From contig JADJCK010000011.1 of NCBI GenBank assembly GCA_016703265.1, positions 62,001 through 126,000 of the forward strand: a DNA stretch of 64,000 nt. Reading direction: 5' to 3'. Made by a program: the position numbers and the translations under genes. Source of the stretch: a bacterium (GTDB lineage: Bacteria; Krumholzibacteriota; Krumholzibacteriia; LZORAL124-64-63). The notes below the pieces were generated by a model. It saw only the letters and a program-made list of their open reading frames with translations. It searched no databases and was not told where the DNA came from. Shown here piece by piece: positions 26,969 to 35,923 of this stretch; position 1 is the first letter of the stretch, and each line of letters begins with the position of its first letter.

Positions 26969-29239
26969 TCAGCGCCCGCCGGACTTGATCTTGTTCAGCG
27001 CCGAGCCGGCGCGGAACCACGAGATCTGCTCGTCGGTGAAGGTGTGCTCGAGCACCACGTCCTCCTTCGTGCCGTCCGCGTGGTGCAGCACCATCGTCAG
27101 CGGCCTTCCGGGGGCCAGCTTCGCCAGTCCGACCAGGTCGATGCGGTCGTCCTCGCGCACCTTGTCGTAGTCCGCCGGCTTGGCGAAGGTGAGCGGCAGC
27201 AGGCCCTGCTTCTTCAGGTTGGTCTCGTGGATGCGCGCGAAGCTGCGCACGATCACGGCCACCCCGCCCAGGTGCCGCGGCTCCATCGCCGCATGCTCGC
27301 GCGAGGAGCCCTCGCCGTAGTTCTCGTCGCCGACAACGACCCACTTCAGCCCGGCAGCCTTGTAGGCCCTCGCGACCTGCGGCACCTCGCCCTTGCTGCC
27401 GTCCAGCTGGCAGGTGACCTGGTTGATGGCCTCGCCGAACGCGTTCATCGCGCCGATCAGCATGTTGTTGCTGATGTTGTCCAGGTGCCCGCGGTACTTG
27501 AGCCACGGACCGGCCATCGAGATGTGGTCGGTGGTGCACTTGCCCAGCGCCTTGATGAGCAGCGGCATGCCGAGGTAGTCCTTGCCGTCCCAGGGCTGGA
27601 ACGGCTCGAGCAGCGCCAGCCGGTCGCTCTTCGGGTCGACGAGCACCTTGACCGTCGAGGCGTCGGTCGGCGGCGCCTGGTAGCCCGCCTCCGAGAACAC
27701 GAAACCGTTCGGCGGCAGTTCATCGGCCTTGGCCGGCGCTGCCAGCTTCACCTGCGAGCCGTCGGCGGCGGTCAGGCTGTCGACCAGCGGGTTGAACGCC
27801 AGCGACCCCGACAATCCGTACGCCATCACGATCTCGGGGCTGCCGATGAACGCGTTGGTGCCCGGGTTACCGTCGGCGCGCTTCTTGAAGTTCCGGTTGA
27901 AGCTCGTGACGATGCTGTTGACTTCGCCGTCCTTGATGTCGTCGCGCTGCCACTGGCCGATGCAGGGACCGCAGGCGTTGGTCAGCACCGTGGCGCCGGC
28001 CTCTTCCAGCACGGCCAGCTGGCCGTCGCGCTTGATCGTCTCGTAGATCTGGTCCGAGCCCGGCGAGACCCACAGCGAGGTCTTCATCTTCAGGCCCTTG
28101 GCCAGCGCCTGCTTCGCAACGTCGGTCGCGCGGCAGATGTCCTCATAGCTGCTGTTCGTGCAGCTGCCGATGAGGGCGGCGGTTATCGTCTGGGGATAGC
28201 CCTCGCGCGCCGCGTCGGCACCCATCTGGCTGACGGGGTGCGCGATGTCCGGCGAGTGCGGCCCCACCAGGTGCGGCTCCAGCTTCGAAAGGTCGATCTC
28301 GATCACCTTGTCGTAGAACTTCTGCGGCGCCGCAGCCACTTCCGGGTCGGCGGCGAGCAGGTCGGCGTTGGCGGCGGCCAGGTCGGCCAGTTCACCGCGG
28401 CGCGTGGCACGCAGGTAGCGGGCCATGCTCTCGTCCCAGGGGAAGATGCTGGTCGTCGCGCCCAGCTCGGCGCCCATGTTGGTGATGGTCGCCTTGCCGG
28501 TGCAGCTGAGCGCCGCCGTGCCCGGCCCGAAGTACTCGATGATGGCGTTGGTGCCGCCCTTCACCGTCAGGATGCCCAGCAGCTTCAGGATGACATCCTT
28601 CGGCGCGGTCCAGCCCGAGGGTGCGCCGGTCAGCTTGACGCCGATCAGCTTCGGGTGCTTGACCTCCCAGTCCATGCCGACCATCACGTCGACGGCGTCG
28701 GCCCCGCCCACGCCGCAGGCCACCATGCCCAGCCCGCCGCCGTTGGGCGTGTGGCTGTCGGTGCCGATGATGAGGCCGCCGGGGAACGCGTAGTTCTCCA
28801 GCACGATCTGGTGGATGATGCCCGAGCCCGGCTTCCAGAAGCCCATCTTGTAGCGGGCGCCGGCCGAACTGAGGAACTCGTAGACCTCGCGGTTGACGTC
28901 CAGCGCGTGCGCCTTGTCCTCGACCGCGCCCTTGCGGGCCAGCAGCAGGTGGTCGCAGTGGATGGTCGTGGGCACGGCCGTCTCGTCGCGGCCCGCCTGC
29001 ATGAACTGCAGGATGGCCATCTGCGCGGTCGCGTCCTGCATGGCCACGCGGTCGGGCCGCAGGGCCAGCGTCGCCTCGCCGCGGGCCAGTTCCTGCCCGG
29101 CCGGGTCGGACAGGTGGCCGAACAGCACCTTCTCGGCCAGGGTCAGGGGCCGGCCCAGCCGCCCCCGCACGACCGCCAGGCGGCTGCGCGACTTCGCGTA
29201 GACTTCCTTCACCATGCTCGGAGTGGTTTCGATGGCCAT
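26969..29239 (-). CDS. Aconitate hydratase
   Basis: 756 residues, the size of the mitochondrial-type aconitase. Motifs in order: EKVLFGHL, TIHCDHLL, TDSHTPNGGGLGMVACGVGGAD, IGSCTNSSYEDICRA and NACGPCIGQW. These supply the three Cys that hold the 4Fe-4S cluster. The swivel domain has YGEGSSREHAA. It interconverts citrate and isocitrate in the TCA cycle. The ATG at 29239 has GGAGGA 8 bases upstream. The open frame to 29557 beyond it is spurious. Confidence 0.95.
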   Translation of the reverse strand: MAIETTPSMVKEVYAKSRSRLAVVRGRLGRPLTLAEKVLFGHLSDPAGQELARGEATLALRPDRVAMQDATAQMAILQFMQAGRDETAVPTTIHCDHLLLARKGAVEDKAHALDVNREVYEFLSSAGARYKMGFWKPGSGIIHQIVLENYAFPGGLIIGTDSHTPNGGGLGMVACGVGGADAVDVMVGMDWEVKHPKLIGVKLTGAPSGWTAPKDVILKLLGILTVKGGTNAIIEYFGPGTAALSCTGKATITNMGAELGATTSIFPWDESMARYLRATRRGELADLAAANADLLAADPEVAAAPQKFYDKVIEIDLSKLEPHLVGPHSPDIAHPVSQMGADAAREGYPQTITAALIGSCTNSSYEDICRATDVAKQALAKGLKMKTSLWVSPGSDQIYETIKRDGQLAVLEEAGATVLTNACGPCIGQWQRDDIKDGEVNSIVTSFNRNFKKRADGNPGTNAFIGSPEIVMAYGLSGSLAFNPLVDSLTAADGSQVKLAAPAKADELPPNGFVFSEAGYQAPPTDASTVKVLVDPKSDRLALLEPFQPWDGKDYLGMPLLIKALGKCTTDHISMAGPWLKYRGHLDNISNNMLIGAMNAFGEAINQVTCQLDGSKGEVPQVARAYKAAGLKWVVVGDENYGEGSSREHAAMEPRHLGGVAVIVRSFARIHETNLKKQGLLPLTFAKPADYDKVREDDRIDLVGLAKLAPGRPLTMVLHHADGTKEDVVLEHTFTDEQISWFRAGSALNKIKSGGR

Positions 29240-29414
29240 GTTCGGGGTCCTCCTGGACGCCGGCGGACAAACGGAAAAACGACACGGCTCGCTGCCGCGC
29301 GCGGAAGGCGGCGCAGCGGACCGGACGAACGCACGTTGCCAATATAGGGCATGCGGCGGGGAAATTCCCGTGATTTTCGGGGCTTTCGGGCGGGCGCGTG
29401 ACCCCGGGCGGGCC

Positions 29415-30146
29415 TCAGCGGCCCTGGAGGAGCCGATCGGCCAGCAGGCGGGGCAAACCGGCCGCCAGGATGTCCTGCCGCGCCCCTTCGATGTCGTACT
29501 CGACGCGGTGGAAAACCACCCGTTCGGCTGCCGGCTCGAAAACGGCGAATGCGGCACGCGGATCGCCGTCGCGCGGCTGCCCCACGCTGCCGGGATTGAT
29601 CAGCACCCGACGCGACGGATCCACGCGCACCTCGCCCGGCTGCGGGCGCAGAAGGTTCTGGCCGTCGAACAGGACCTGGTGGTGGGTGTGGCCGAAGAAG
29701 CAGACCCCGGGGCCGTCGTCCTCGAGCAGGGCGGTTGTGGCTTCCTGCAGGTCGTCCAGGAAGACCAGGTAGCGGTCGCGGTCGCCCGGCGCCCCGTGCA
29801 CGAACTGCGTGCGGGCGTCGACCCGCAGGCGGGTCGGCAACTTGTGCAGCCAATCCAGCTGCTCCGACGACAGCAGCCCGCGGTTGTGGGCCACGGCCGC
29901 CAGCGAGTAGATGTTGAAGTCGAGGCGCAGGGTCGCGTCGGCGATCAGCGCGTCGTGGTTGCCTTGCACCGAAGCGGTCGCCCGCTCCCGCACCAGGTCC
30001 AGGCACTGCGAGGGACGCGCGCCATAGCCGACGATATCGCCCAGGCAGTAGATGCCGTCGACAGCCAGCGTATCGATGCGCGCGAACACCGCCGTCAGGG
30101 CCTGCAGGTTGCTGTGCACATCGGAAATGACGGCGATGCGGTTCAT
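29415..30146 (-). CDS. Metallophosphoesterase (YfcE/calcineurin-like)
   Basis: 243 residues. The metal-binding motifs are all present: ISDVHSNLQAL (D-x-H), CLGDIVGYG (G-D), VQGNHDALI (G-N-H-D), QFVHGAPG and FFGHTHHQVLF (G-H-x-H). The family hydrolyses phosphomonoesters or diesters, and the cellular substrate is unknown. The ATG at 30146 puts MNRIAVISDVHSN at the N-terminus, as expected. It diverges from the PLP-enzyme gene across 141 bases. Confidence 0.9.
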   Translation of the reverse strand: MNRIAVISDVHSNLQALTAVFARIDTLAVDGIYCLGDIVGYGARPSQCLDLVRERATASVQGNHDALIADATLRLDFNIYSLAAVAHNRGLLSSEQLDWLHKLPTRLRVDARTQFVHGAPGDRDRYLVFLDDLQEATTALLEDDGPGVCFFGHTHHQVLFDGQNLLRPQPGEVRVDPSRRVLINPGSVGQPRDGDPRAAFAVFEPAAERVVFHRVEYDIEGARQDILAAGLPRLLADRLLQGR

Positions 30147-30219
30147 GGGTTCCCGGGTTCCCGGTTCGTGCGCCCGAAAGAAGGCCGGAACGGTCCAACC
30201 CGCTCCCGCCACCCGGCGG

Positions 30220-30250
30220 TTGACCCGACCCGGCCCCCGCACCATATACT
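30220..30250 (+). promoter_or_regulatory. Likely sigma-70-type promoter of the PLP-enzyme gene
   Basis: TTGACC (30220-30225) lies 17 bases from CATATA (30243-30248), or 19 from TATACT (30245-30250). The ATG it would serve is 38 bases downstream. This is the clearest -35/-10 pair I found. Confidence 0.5.
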
Positions 30251-30287
30251 AGCGTGCCGGCAACCGCAATCAGCAGGGAGAGGCAGC

Positions 30288-31751
30288 ATGGATCCGAAGT
30301 TGAGCCAGGTGAACGATACGGTGGTCAAGCGCGCCGCGGCCCGCTGTCGCGAGCGGGGCGTGGTCATCCCGACCATCGCGCAGATGAAGAACCCCGCCCT
30401 GATCCCCGCCGCGACGCGTGAGAAACTGGCGAAGACCGGCCTGTGGGACCTGGATCCGGTCAACCTCTTCCGCATCACCTGGAAGAACGATCCTGTCAGC
30501 GGCGGCTTCAACGAAGGCAACTGGGTCGAATTCCCGCGCGAACTGACCGGCGTCGATGCGCGCATCATCGGCCTGGTGGGCAAGTGGTTCCCGACCGGCG
30601 CCCACAAGGTGGGTGCCGCCTTCGGCTGCCTGGTGCCCCGCCTGGTCACCGGCCAGTTCGACCCGGTGACGCAGAAGGCTGTCTGGCCGAGCACGGGCAA
30701 CTACTGCCGCGGCGGCGCCTTCGACTCGAAGCTGCTGGGCTGCGAATCGGTGGCCATCCTGCCGGAAGAGATGAGCGCCGAGCGCTTCACGTGGCTGAAG
30801 GGCATCGCCAGCGAGGTCATCGCCACGCCCGGCTGCGAGTCGAACGTGAAGGAGATCTACGACAAGTGCTGGGAGATCCGTCGCACCCGGCCCGAGTGCG
30901 TGATCTTCAACCAGTTCGAGGAATTCGGCAACCCGACCTGGCACTACCACGTGACCGGCGGCGCCGTGCAGGAGATCTACGAACGCATCGGCGGCCCCGG
31001 CTCCCGGCTGGCGGCGTGGGTGTCGTCGACGGGCTCGGCGGGAACGATCGGCGCCGGCGACTTCCTGAAGACGCGCCACCCGAACTCGCTGGTCGTGGCC
31101 GTCGAGGCGCTGCAGTGCCCCACGCTCTACGCCTGTGGTTTTGGCGGGCACCGCATCGAGGGCATCGGCGACAAGCATGTGCCCTGGGTGCACAACGTGC
31201 GCAACACCGACTTCGTGGCCGCCATCGACGACGAGCAGTGCCTGAGCCTGCTGCGCCTGTGCAACGAGCCCGCCGGCCACCGTGTACTTGCCGAGGCCGG
31301 CGTGAAGGCGGAACTGCTGGAGCAGTTGCCGCTGCTGGGCATCTCGTCGCTGTGCAACGTGGTGGCCGCGATCAAGACCGCCCGCCACTACGACCTGGAC
31401 GGACGCGACCTGATCTTCATGCCGTTGACCGACTCGGCGGAAATGTACGCCTCGCGGGTGACGGAGATGGCGGCGGCCCGCGGCCCCTACACGCGCGAGA
31501 ACGCGCTGGTCGACCACGCACGCTGGCTGCTCGGCTGCGTGCCCGACCATGTGCGCGAGCTGAGCTACCTCGACCGCAAGACGCTGCACAACTTCAAGTA
31601 CTTCACCTGGGTCGAGCAGCAGGGCCGCACCGTCGAGGAGCTGCGCCGCCTGTGGGATCCCGAATTCTGGACCGAGACCTTCGACGTGGTCGATGACTGG
31701 GACCGCCGCATCGACGCTTTCAACGCCCTGGTGGGCCTGGACCGGGGCTGA
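30288..31751 (+). CDS. PLP-dependent enzyme of the tryptophan synthase-beta/cysteine synthase fold
   Basis: 487 residues. The PLP lysine is likely K107 in PTGAHKVGAAFG. A Gly-rich phosphate loop SSTGSAGTIGAG and PSTGNYCRGGAFDSKLLG match fold-type II enzymes (PALP family). It is longer than cysteine synthase (about 310) and has an N-terminal extension of 60 residues. It probably acts as an amino-acid lyase or synthase, but the substrate is not predictable. AGGGAGAGG precedes the ATG. It is a single gene, ending 9 bases before a convergent gene. Confidence 0.82.
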   Translation: MDPKLSQVNDTVVKRAAARCRERGVVIPTIAQMKNPALIPAATREKLAKTGLWDLDPVNLFRITWKNDPVSGGFNEGNWVEFPRELTGVDARIIGLVGKWFPTGAHKVGAAFGCLVPRLVTGQFDPVTQKAVWPSTGNYCRGGAFDSKLLGCESVAILPEEMSAERFTWLKGIASEVIATPGCESNVKEIYDKCWEIRRTRPECVIFNQFEEFGNPTWHYHVTGGAVQEIYERIGGPGSRLAAWVSSTGSAGTIGAGDFLKTRHPNSLVVAVEALQCPTLYACGFGGHRIEGIGDKHVPWVHNVRNTDFVAAIDDEQCLSLLRLCNEPAGHRVLAEAGVKAELLEQLPLLGISSLCNVVAAIKTARHYDLDGRDLIFMPLTDSAEMYASRVTEMAAARGPYTRENALVDHARWLLGCVPDHVRELSYLDRKTLHNFKYFTWVEQQGRTVEELRRLWDPEFWTETFDVVDDWDRRIDAFNALVGLDRG

Positions 31752-31760
31752 GCCGGCGGC

Positions 31761-32594
31761 CTACTCCGAATGGACTGACATCCCCGACTTGCGGACCTGG
31801 CCGAGCTCGAACTCGGCCATGGGCCCGCACCAGGCCGCGCGCAGTTCCTCGCCGCGGGCCTCGAACGCGGCCGCCCACGCGGCGGGCAGGCCGCCCGCAC
31901 CGAACGGGATCTCGGCTGCGGCGCCTTCCATGCGGTCGGCTTCGGTCCGCCAGAGGGTCGCCTGGTCCGCGCGTCCCGCCGCCGCTTCGGCCTCTGCATA
32001 GCGACGCATCATCCCGATGACCAGGGCCCGCTGCTTCTCCACGCGCGGGCCGTCGCCGTCCCCGTCGCCGTCATCCTCGTCGGCACTGTCGGGCACCGGG
32101 TTGCCGAGCCAGGAATGATAGGCGAGCACGTACAGCCAGGTGTACTCGCCCAGCCCCATGCGATGGGCCAGCAGGGCCTCGTTGCGTAACTGGTTCAACT
32201 GGCCGATGTCGGCCGCCATGCCCATCACGCTGCCGCTGACCCGGGTGAGCGCGCGGAACACCTCGCCCTTGTCCGGCTTGTCGCTTTGCTTGCCCAGGTC
32301 GTCCATGCGCGCCAGGTCCTCGGCGAACTTCGTGAACTTCGGACACATCGGCATCACGGCCTGCCGCACCGCCAGAAAGGCCTCGAGGCGGTCGGGCGCC
32401 ACGACGCCGGCGGGCGGCGAGAAGGCGTCGCGAGCGCCCATCTCGGCAGCCAACTGGTCCTGGACTTCGATCGCCTTGTTGAGCGGCCGCATCATCACCA
32501 GGCCGAACAGCAGGGGGGCCACGATCGACAGCACGATGGCGCCGCCGCAGCCGATGCCGCAGCCGACGAGCCATTTGCGGGTGGTGCTGGCCAT
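31761..32594 (-). CDS. Membrane-anchored protein of unknown function
   Basis: 277 residues. One N-terminal membrane helix (GCGIGCGGAIVLSIVAPLLFGLVMM) is followed by a mostly helical, soluble part. An acidic repeat DEDDGDGDGDG lies at about 170-180 and may bind cations. A likely disulfide or metal Cys occurs at PMCPKF. AAAGGAA lies upstream of the ATG. I recognise no family. It ends tail to tail with the PLP-enzyme gene with no terminator between them. Confidence 0.7.
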   Translation of the reverse strand: MASTTRKWLVGCGIGCGGAIVLSIVAPLLFGLVMMRPLNKAIEVQDQLAAEMGARDAFSPPAGVVAPDRLEAFLAVRQAVMPMCPKFTKFAEDLARMDDLGKQSDKPDKGEVFRALTRVSGSVMGMAADIGQLNQLRNEALLAHRMGLGEYTWLYVLAYHSWLGNPVPDSADEDDGDGDGDGPRVEKQRALVIGMMRRYAEAEAAAGRADQATLWRTEADRMEGAAAEIPFGAGGLPAAWAAAFEARGEELRAAWCGPMAEFELGQVRKSGMSVHSE

Positions 32595-32725
32595 GCAGGT
32601 TCCTTTCGAGGCCGCGCGTCGGGGTCAACCTGCCCATTGTGCCCTGCCCGGGCCCAGCGGGCAAGCCCTGGTGGAACAGATCCGAATCCGCTTACCCCGA
32701 CTGACACCGTGCGTTTACATGCGAG

Positions 32726-32741
32726 TCATGATATCCTGTTT
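32726..32741 (+). promoter_or_regulatory. 16-base motif shared with 62997-63012
   Basis: TCATGATATCCTGTTT occurs here, 117 bases before the diiron-protein ATG. It recurs exactly, on the other strand, upstream of the Hcp-like gene. Both copies are intergenic in an AT-rich pocket, so it could be a promoter or operator element. Confidence 0.4.
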
Positions 32742-32857
32742 CACTCAGACTCCGGGATACCTGGACCCCGGAACGCCTTGTGGGGCCGCCCCGGCTGCCC
32801 CCGCCCGGGCCGCCAGGTGCTGCGACGGTTGGCGCTTGATTTTCTGGGAGGACCCGC

Positions 32858-33739
32858 ATGCCGTTGAAAGTATCCGCTCATATCCGGGAACGCGTGGCCG
32901 CCGGCGAGATTACGTCGGTCCAGGCCAACGCCTTCAGCGCCTTCGTCGACACCTGCAACCGGGAATTGATGACCCACCCGGTGATCACCAATAATCGCTT
33001 CTGCGAGTGGTTCGCCTCCGGGCAGGCCGACCGGGAGATCGTCCGCCATTTCGTGGTGCAGTTCTCGGTTTTCTCGAACCTGTTCCTGGTGGCCCAGTTG
33101 CAGAAGTGCATCAACGCGGGTTCGCTCGAGGGCATGCGGGCCTCGAAGGAGATCCTGGCCAACGAGATCGGCGTCATCTTCCACAAGCCCGGCGCCAGCC
33201 TGGGCGAAGTGAGCGACACCGACCGCGAGGGCGACCCCGCCATCGTCTCCACCGAGGGCACCGTCGACGGCGGCACGTTCCGCTTCAAGGCAGCTCATTT
33301 CGAGTGGCTGCTGCGCATGGGCGAGGTGCTCGGGCTCGGCTTCAACGACATGGGCAAGCGCCGTCACGGCACGCCTTCGACTGTCTTCTTCTGCGACCAG
33401 CTGTCGGCCATCTACGGCAGCGAGGACCCGAACATCGCCGAGGGCGCCAGCTTCGCCGTCGAGAACTGGGCCGCGGCCGGCTTCTGGAAGCAGCTCGTCG
33501 CGGGCCTCGAGGCGTTCAAGAAGCGGGAATGTCCGGCGCTCCCGCTGGCCTTCTTCACCTGGCACGACCGCATCGAGGAACAGCACGCGGGCCACGTGAT
33601 GGACGAGCTCGAGGAATTGTATTTCACGCCCGACTTCGATGAGGTTAAGTTCATCGATGGCGGACGCCGCATGCTCGATGGCGTGCAGGCGTTCTGGACC
33701 GGGCTGAACGAGCACCGGATCGCAGCTGCCTACAACTGA
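32858..33739 (+). CDS. Haem-oxygenase-like diiron protein
   Basis: 293 residues, all helical. HPVITNNRFCEWFASGQADREIVRHFVVQFSVFS is the opening of the TENA/PqqC/CADD-type fold. Candidate metal ligands are E in ILANEIG, E in FAVENWAAAGFW, and H/E/H in TWHDRIEEQHAGHVMDELEE. Members of this superfamily use two irons and O2 to oxidise small molecules, or are cofactor-biosynthesis enzymes. The substrate is unknown. GGGAGGA stands 6 bases before the ATG. The DUF1579-like gene follows after 24 bases, so they may be co-transcribed. Confidence 0.78.
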   Translation: MPLKVSAHIRERVAAGEITSVQANAFSAFVDTCNRELMTHPVITNNRFCEWFASGQADREIVRHFVVQFSVFSNLFLVAQLQKCINAGSLEGMRASKEILANEIGVIFHKPGASLGEVSDTDREGDPAIVSTEGTVDGGTFRFKAAHFEWLLRMGEVLGLGFNDMGKRRHGTPSTVFFCDQLSAIYGSEDPNIAEGASFAVENWAAAGFWKQLVAGLEAFKKRECPALPLAFFTWHDRIEEQHAGHVMDELEELYFTPDFDEVKFIDGGRRMLDGVQAFWTGLNEHRIAAAYN

Positions 33740-33763
33740 CCCGCATCCCGGAAGGACGGTCGC

Positions 33764-34411
33764 ATGCCGCGACGTCTGCTGAGCGTGTGTGCGCCGGCCG
33801 CGAGGCCGGCGTTCACCGTGTTTGTGTCCACGATGTTCGCTTGCGCACTGTTTGCGTTCGCGACGACTGCGGCCGCGCAGGACGCCACGACGCCGCCGTC
33901 GGACCTCGAAGTTGCCATGCAGGCCTGGGAACGTTCGGCGCAGCCCGGCCCCTGGCATGCCTTCCTGGCCCAGCGTGCCGGCAAATGGAACGTCGCCGGC
34001 CGCATCTGGAACGACCCCGAGGGCGAGCCCTCGCTGTCCAGCGGCGAGTCGAAACTCGAACTGGTCCTGGGCGGCCGTTTCCTTCAGGAACGCCACAAGG
34101 GCCGCAAGGGCGAGATCGAATACACGGGCCTCGGCCTGCTCGGTTTCGACAATGCCGACAGCACCGTCACCGCCGTGTGGTACGACGATCTGGGAACCCG
34201 CACGTCGGTACTGACCGGCCGCGCCGGCAGCCCCGGCCAGCCGGTAGAGCTGCGCGGCGCCATGACCGACCCTGCCAGCGGCCGCCGCCTGGCACTGCGC
34301 GTGGTCCTCACCTGGGTGGGCGCCAACGAGCAGCGTTGGGACTACTACGGCGCTCCCGAAGGCTTCGACGAGGCCCGCCTCATGGAGCTCGTCTATACGC
34401 GCCGACGCTAG
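33764..34411 (+). CDS. Exported DUF1579-like protein
   Basis: 215 residues. Signal peptide (VFVSTMFACALFAFATTAAAQ). The mature part has WNVAGRIWNDPEGEPSLSSGESKLELVLGGRFLQE, GLGLLGFDNADSTVTAVWYDDLGT and a lipocalin-like series of strands, as in DUF1579 proteins. These have no established biochemical role. It is exported and follows the diiron-protein gene closely. Confidence 0.78.
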   Translation: MPRRLLSVCAPAARPAFTVFVSTMFACALFAFATTAAAQDATTPPSDLEVAMQAWERSAQPGPWHAFLAQRAGKWNVAGRIWNDPEGEPSLSSGESKLELVLGGRFLQERHKGRKGEIEYTGLGLLGFDNADSTVTAVWYDDLGTRTSVLTGRAGSPGQPVELRGAMTDPASGRRLALRVVLTWVGANEQRWDYYGAPEGFDEARLMELVYTRRR

Positions 34412-34459
34412 GTCGCCGTAAAAGGCACCGATACCTCGGGCGGTCCGGCGGCGCCGTTC

Positions 34460-35599
34460 CTAGAATCGGTAACTGGCCGCCAACCCTGACTCCGTGGGCA
34501 TCTGGTCGGCCGGCACGATGACCACCGTGCCCCCCTTGCCGAGCACGATTTCGGCAAGGTCGTCGAGCATGTCCTCGGCCTGCGGCGAATCCGGCCCGGC
34601 AGGCCTGATGGCGCCCGTAGCGCGGTCGATGAAGCCGGGAATCACCCGGTCGGCTTCCACCAGGAGCGTGCCCACACGGCCCTCGATGCCCGCGCGCGCG
34701 GCATCCGAGAGATCGGCTGATCCGTTCCGCCGCGCCACTGCGGTGCGATAGTCTTCTCCCAACTTGTCCAGGCTGGCCCGATAGTGCGGCTCCAGGGCCT
34801 CCCATGCCTGCTGCCGCAGGCTGTCCTCCGTATGTGCCCGCGGGTTGCCGCCCACCCCGACAGGCATCAGCAGCGCGTTCTGCGAGACGTGCCGGAACAG
34901 CGCCTGATGTTCGGGAAGCGCCGCAAGCATGACGGGCAGTCCCGTCGGTCCCGAATACAGGGCGCTGAAAGCGCGATCCACCGCCCGGAAGTACTTTTCG
35001 GTTTCGAGATCATCGCGGTTCTCACCATGGCCCCGCACCATCTTCGGGCCGCCGGCGCCGCCCGAACCGGCGACCGAAACCCCGGGTTCAGTCCGCTCGG
35101 CCATGGCCACCTGTTCCAGGCGCGCGGGGAATTCGTCGTTCGCGGGCTCGGCGTCCAATGAGTACCGGTTGCCCGCGAAGACCGCTGCGCTGTCCTTGGT
35201 CAGTGCCAGGATGTGGAATCGGTCGGCGGACTGCAGGTAGCGCACCAGCGGCTTGATGTGGAAGCTGTCGGCAGCGATCGCCAACTCCGGAAGCGTCCGC
35301 TGGATCTGGACGATCTCGAGGACTCCCGGCCCCGTGAAGACAGCAAGACCGTCCCGTGAATGGTTCCAGAAACGCAGGCTCGACGCCAGTTCATGGAGGG
35401 GCGCAAGCCATTCTTCAACCTCGGCAGGCAGATACTGTTTCTTCAGCGCTTCTTCCGCCGTCCGCGTCAGGTTCCGGAAGCGGATGGGATCCTGCTGGTT
35501 GTCGGGATGATGCCTGTGCGTGGGCTGGTAGATCGAGATGCACGGCGGCTTCTGCCGCGCCATAAGTGAAAACAGGTTGTCCGCGGTCAGGTGGCGCAT
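34460..35599 (-). CDS. Bacterial archaeo-eukaryotic release-factor-like (baeRF) protein
   Basis: 379 residues. The opening PPCISIYQPTHRHHPDNQQDPIRFRNLTRTAEEAL is characteristic of a baeRF family related to archaeal/eukaryotic aRF1/eRF1. The middle domain ends FSALYSGPTGLPVMLAALPEHQALFRHVS. The C-terminal domain carries GKGGTVVIVPADQMP. These proteins are proposed to act at stalled or stressed ribosomes, but experimental data are few. AAGGAG lies 6 bases upstream of the ATG. It appears to be a single gene. Confidence 0.8.
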   Translation of the reverse strand: MRHLTADNLFSLMARQKPPCISIYQPTHRHHPDNQQDPIRFRNLTRTAEEALKKQYLPAEVEEWLAPLHELASSLRFWNHSRDGLAVFTGPGVLEIVQIQRTLPELAIAADSFHIKPLVRYLQSADRFHILALTKDSAAVFAGNRYSLDAEPANDEFPARLEQVAMAERTEPGVSVAGSGGAGGPKMVRGHGENRDDLETEKYFRAVDRAFSALYSGPTGLPVMLAALPEHQALFRHVSQNALLMPVGVGGNPRAHTEDSLRQQAWEALEPHYRASLDKLGEDYRTAVARRNGSADLSDAARAGIEGRVGTLLVEADRVIPGFIDRATGAIRPAGPDSPQAEDMLDDLAEIVLGKGGTVVIVPADQMPTESGLAASYRF

Positions 35600-35826
35600 G
35601 GGAACTCCTTCGGGAAGGGGATCGTGGCGCGGCCGTCCGCCGTGGCACCGCGCCGTCCCGGCACGTCCTGAGGCAACCGCCGCCCAACTGTCGAGTTCCG
35701 CATTTCGGGCGCTGGCGGTGACGCAGGGCCCAGGTGCGACGCCGCACCCACCTACACGTTAGCGTCCGCCCGCACCACCCGCCCCCGAAGGGCCGCATTC
35801 CGGAGTTGTGTTCCGGACCGTAGCGC
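35600..35826. other. Non-coding stretch before the long hairpin
   Basis: 227 bases between the baeRF start and the large hairpin. It is rich in GC, with no open frame that looks like protein and no clear promoter. It presumably holds the baeRF promoter. Confidence 0.4.
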
Positions 35827-35920
35827 GCAAAGCGACGGCGGACAAAGACGCCGGCGGGCTGTCCGCAGGGCCGAAGGCCCGAGGACAGCCCGCCGGCGTC
35901 TTTGTCCGCCGTCGCTTTGC
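35827..35920 (-). repeat. Long perfect hairpin, copy 1 of a two-copy family
   Basis: Two 38-base arms (35827-35864 and 35883-35920) are perfectly complementary. The 18-base loop includes a small inner hairpin GGGCCGAAGGCCC. It lies 3 bases past the stop of the SPFH gene. The core, including the loop and the inner arm GCCGGCG, is shared with the hairpin at 38226-38317. It could act as a terminator, an mRNA stabiliser or a mobile palindrome. Confidence 0.8.
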
Positions 35921-35923
35921 AAA

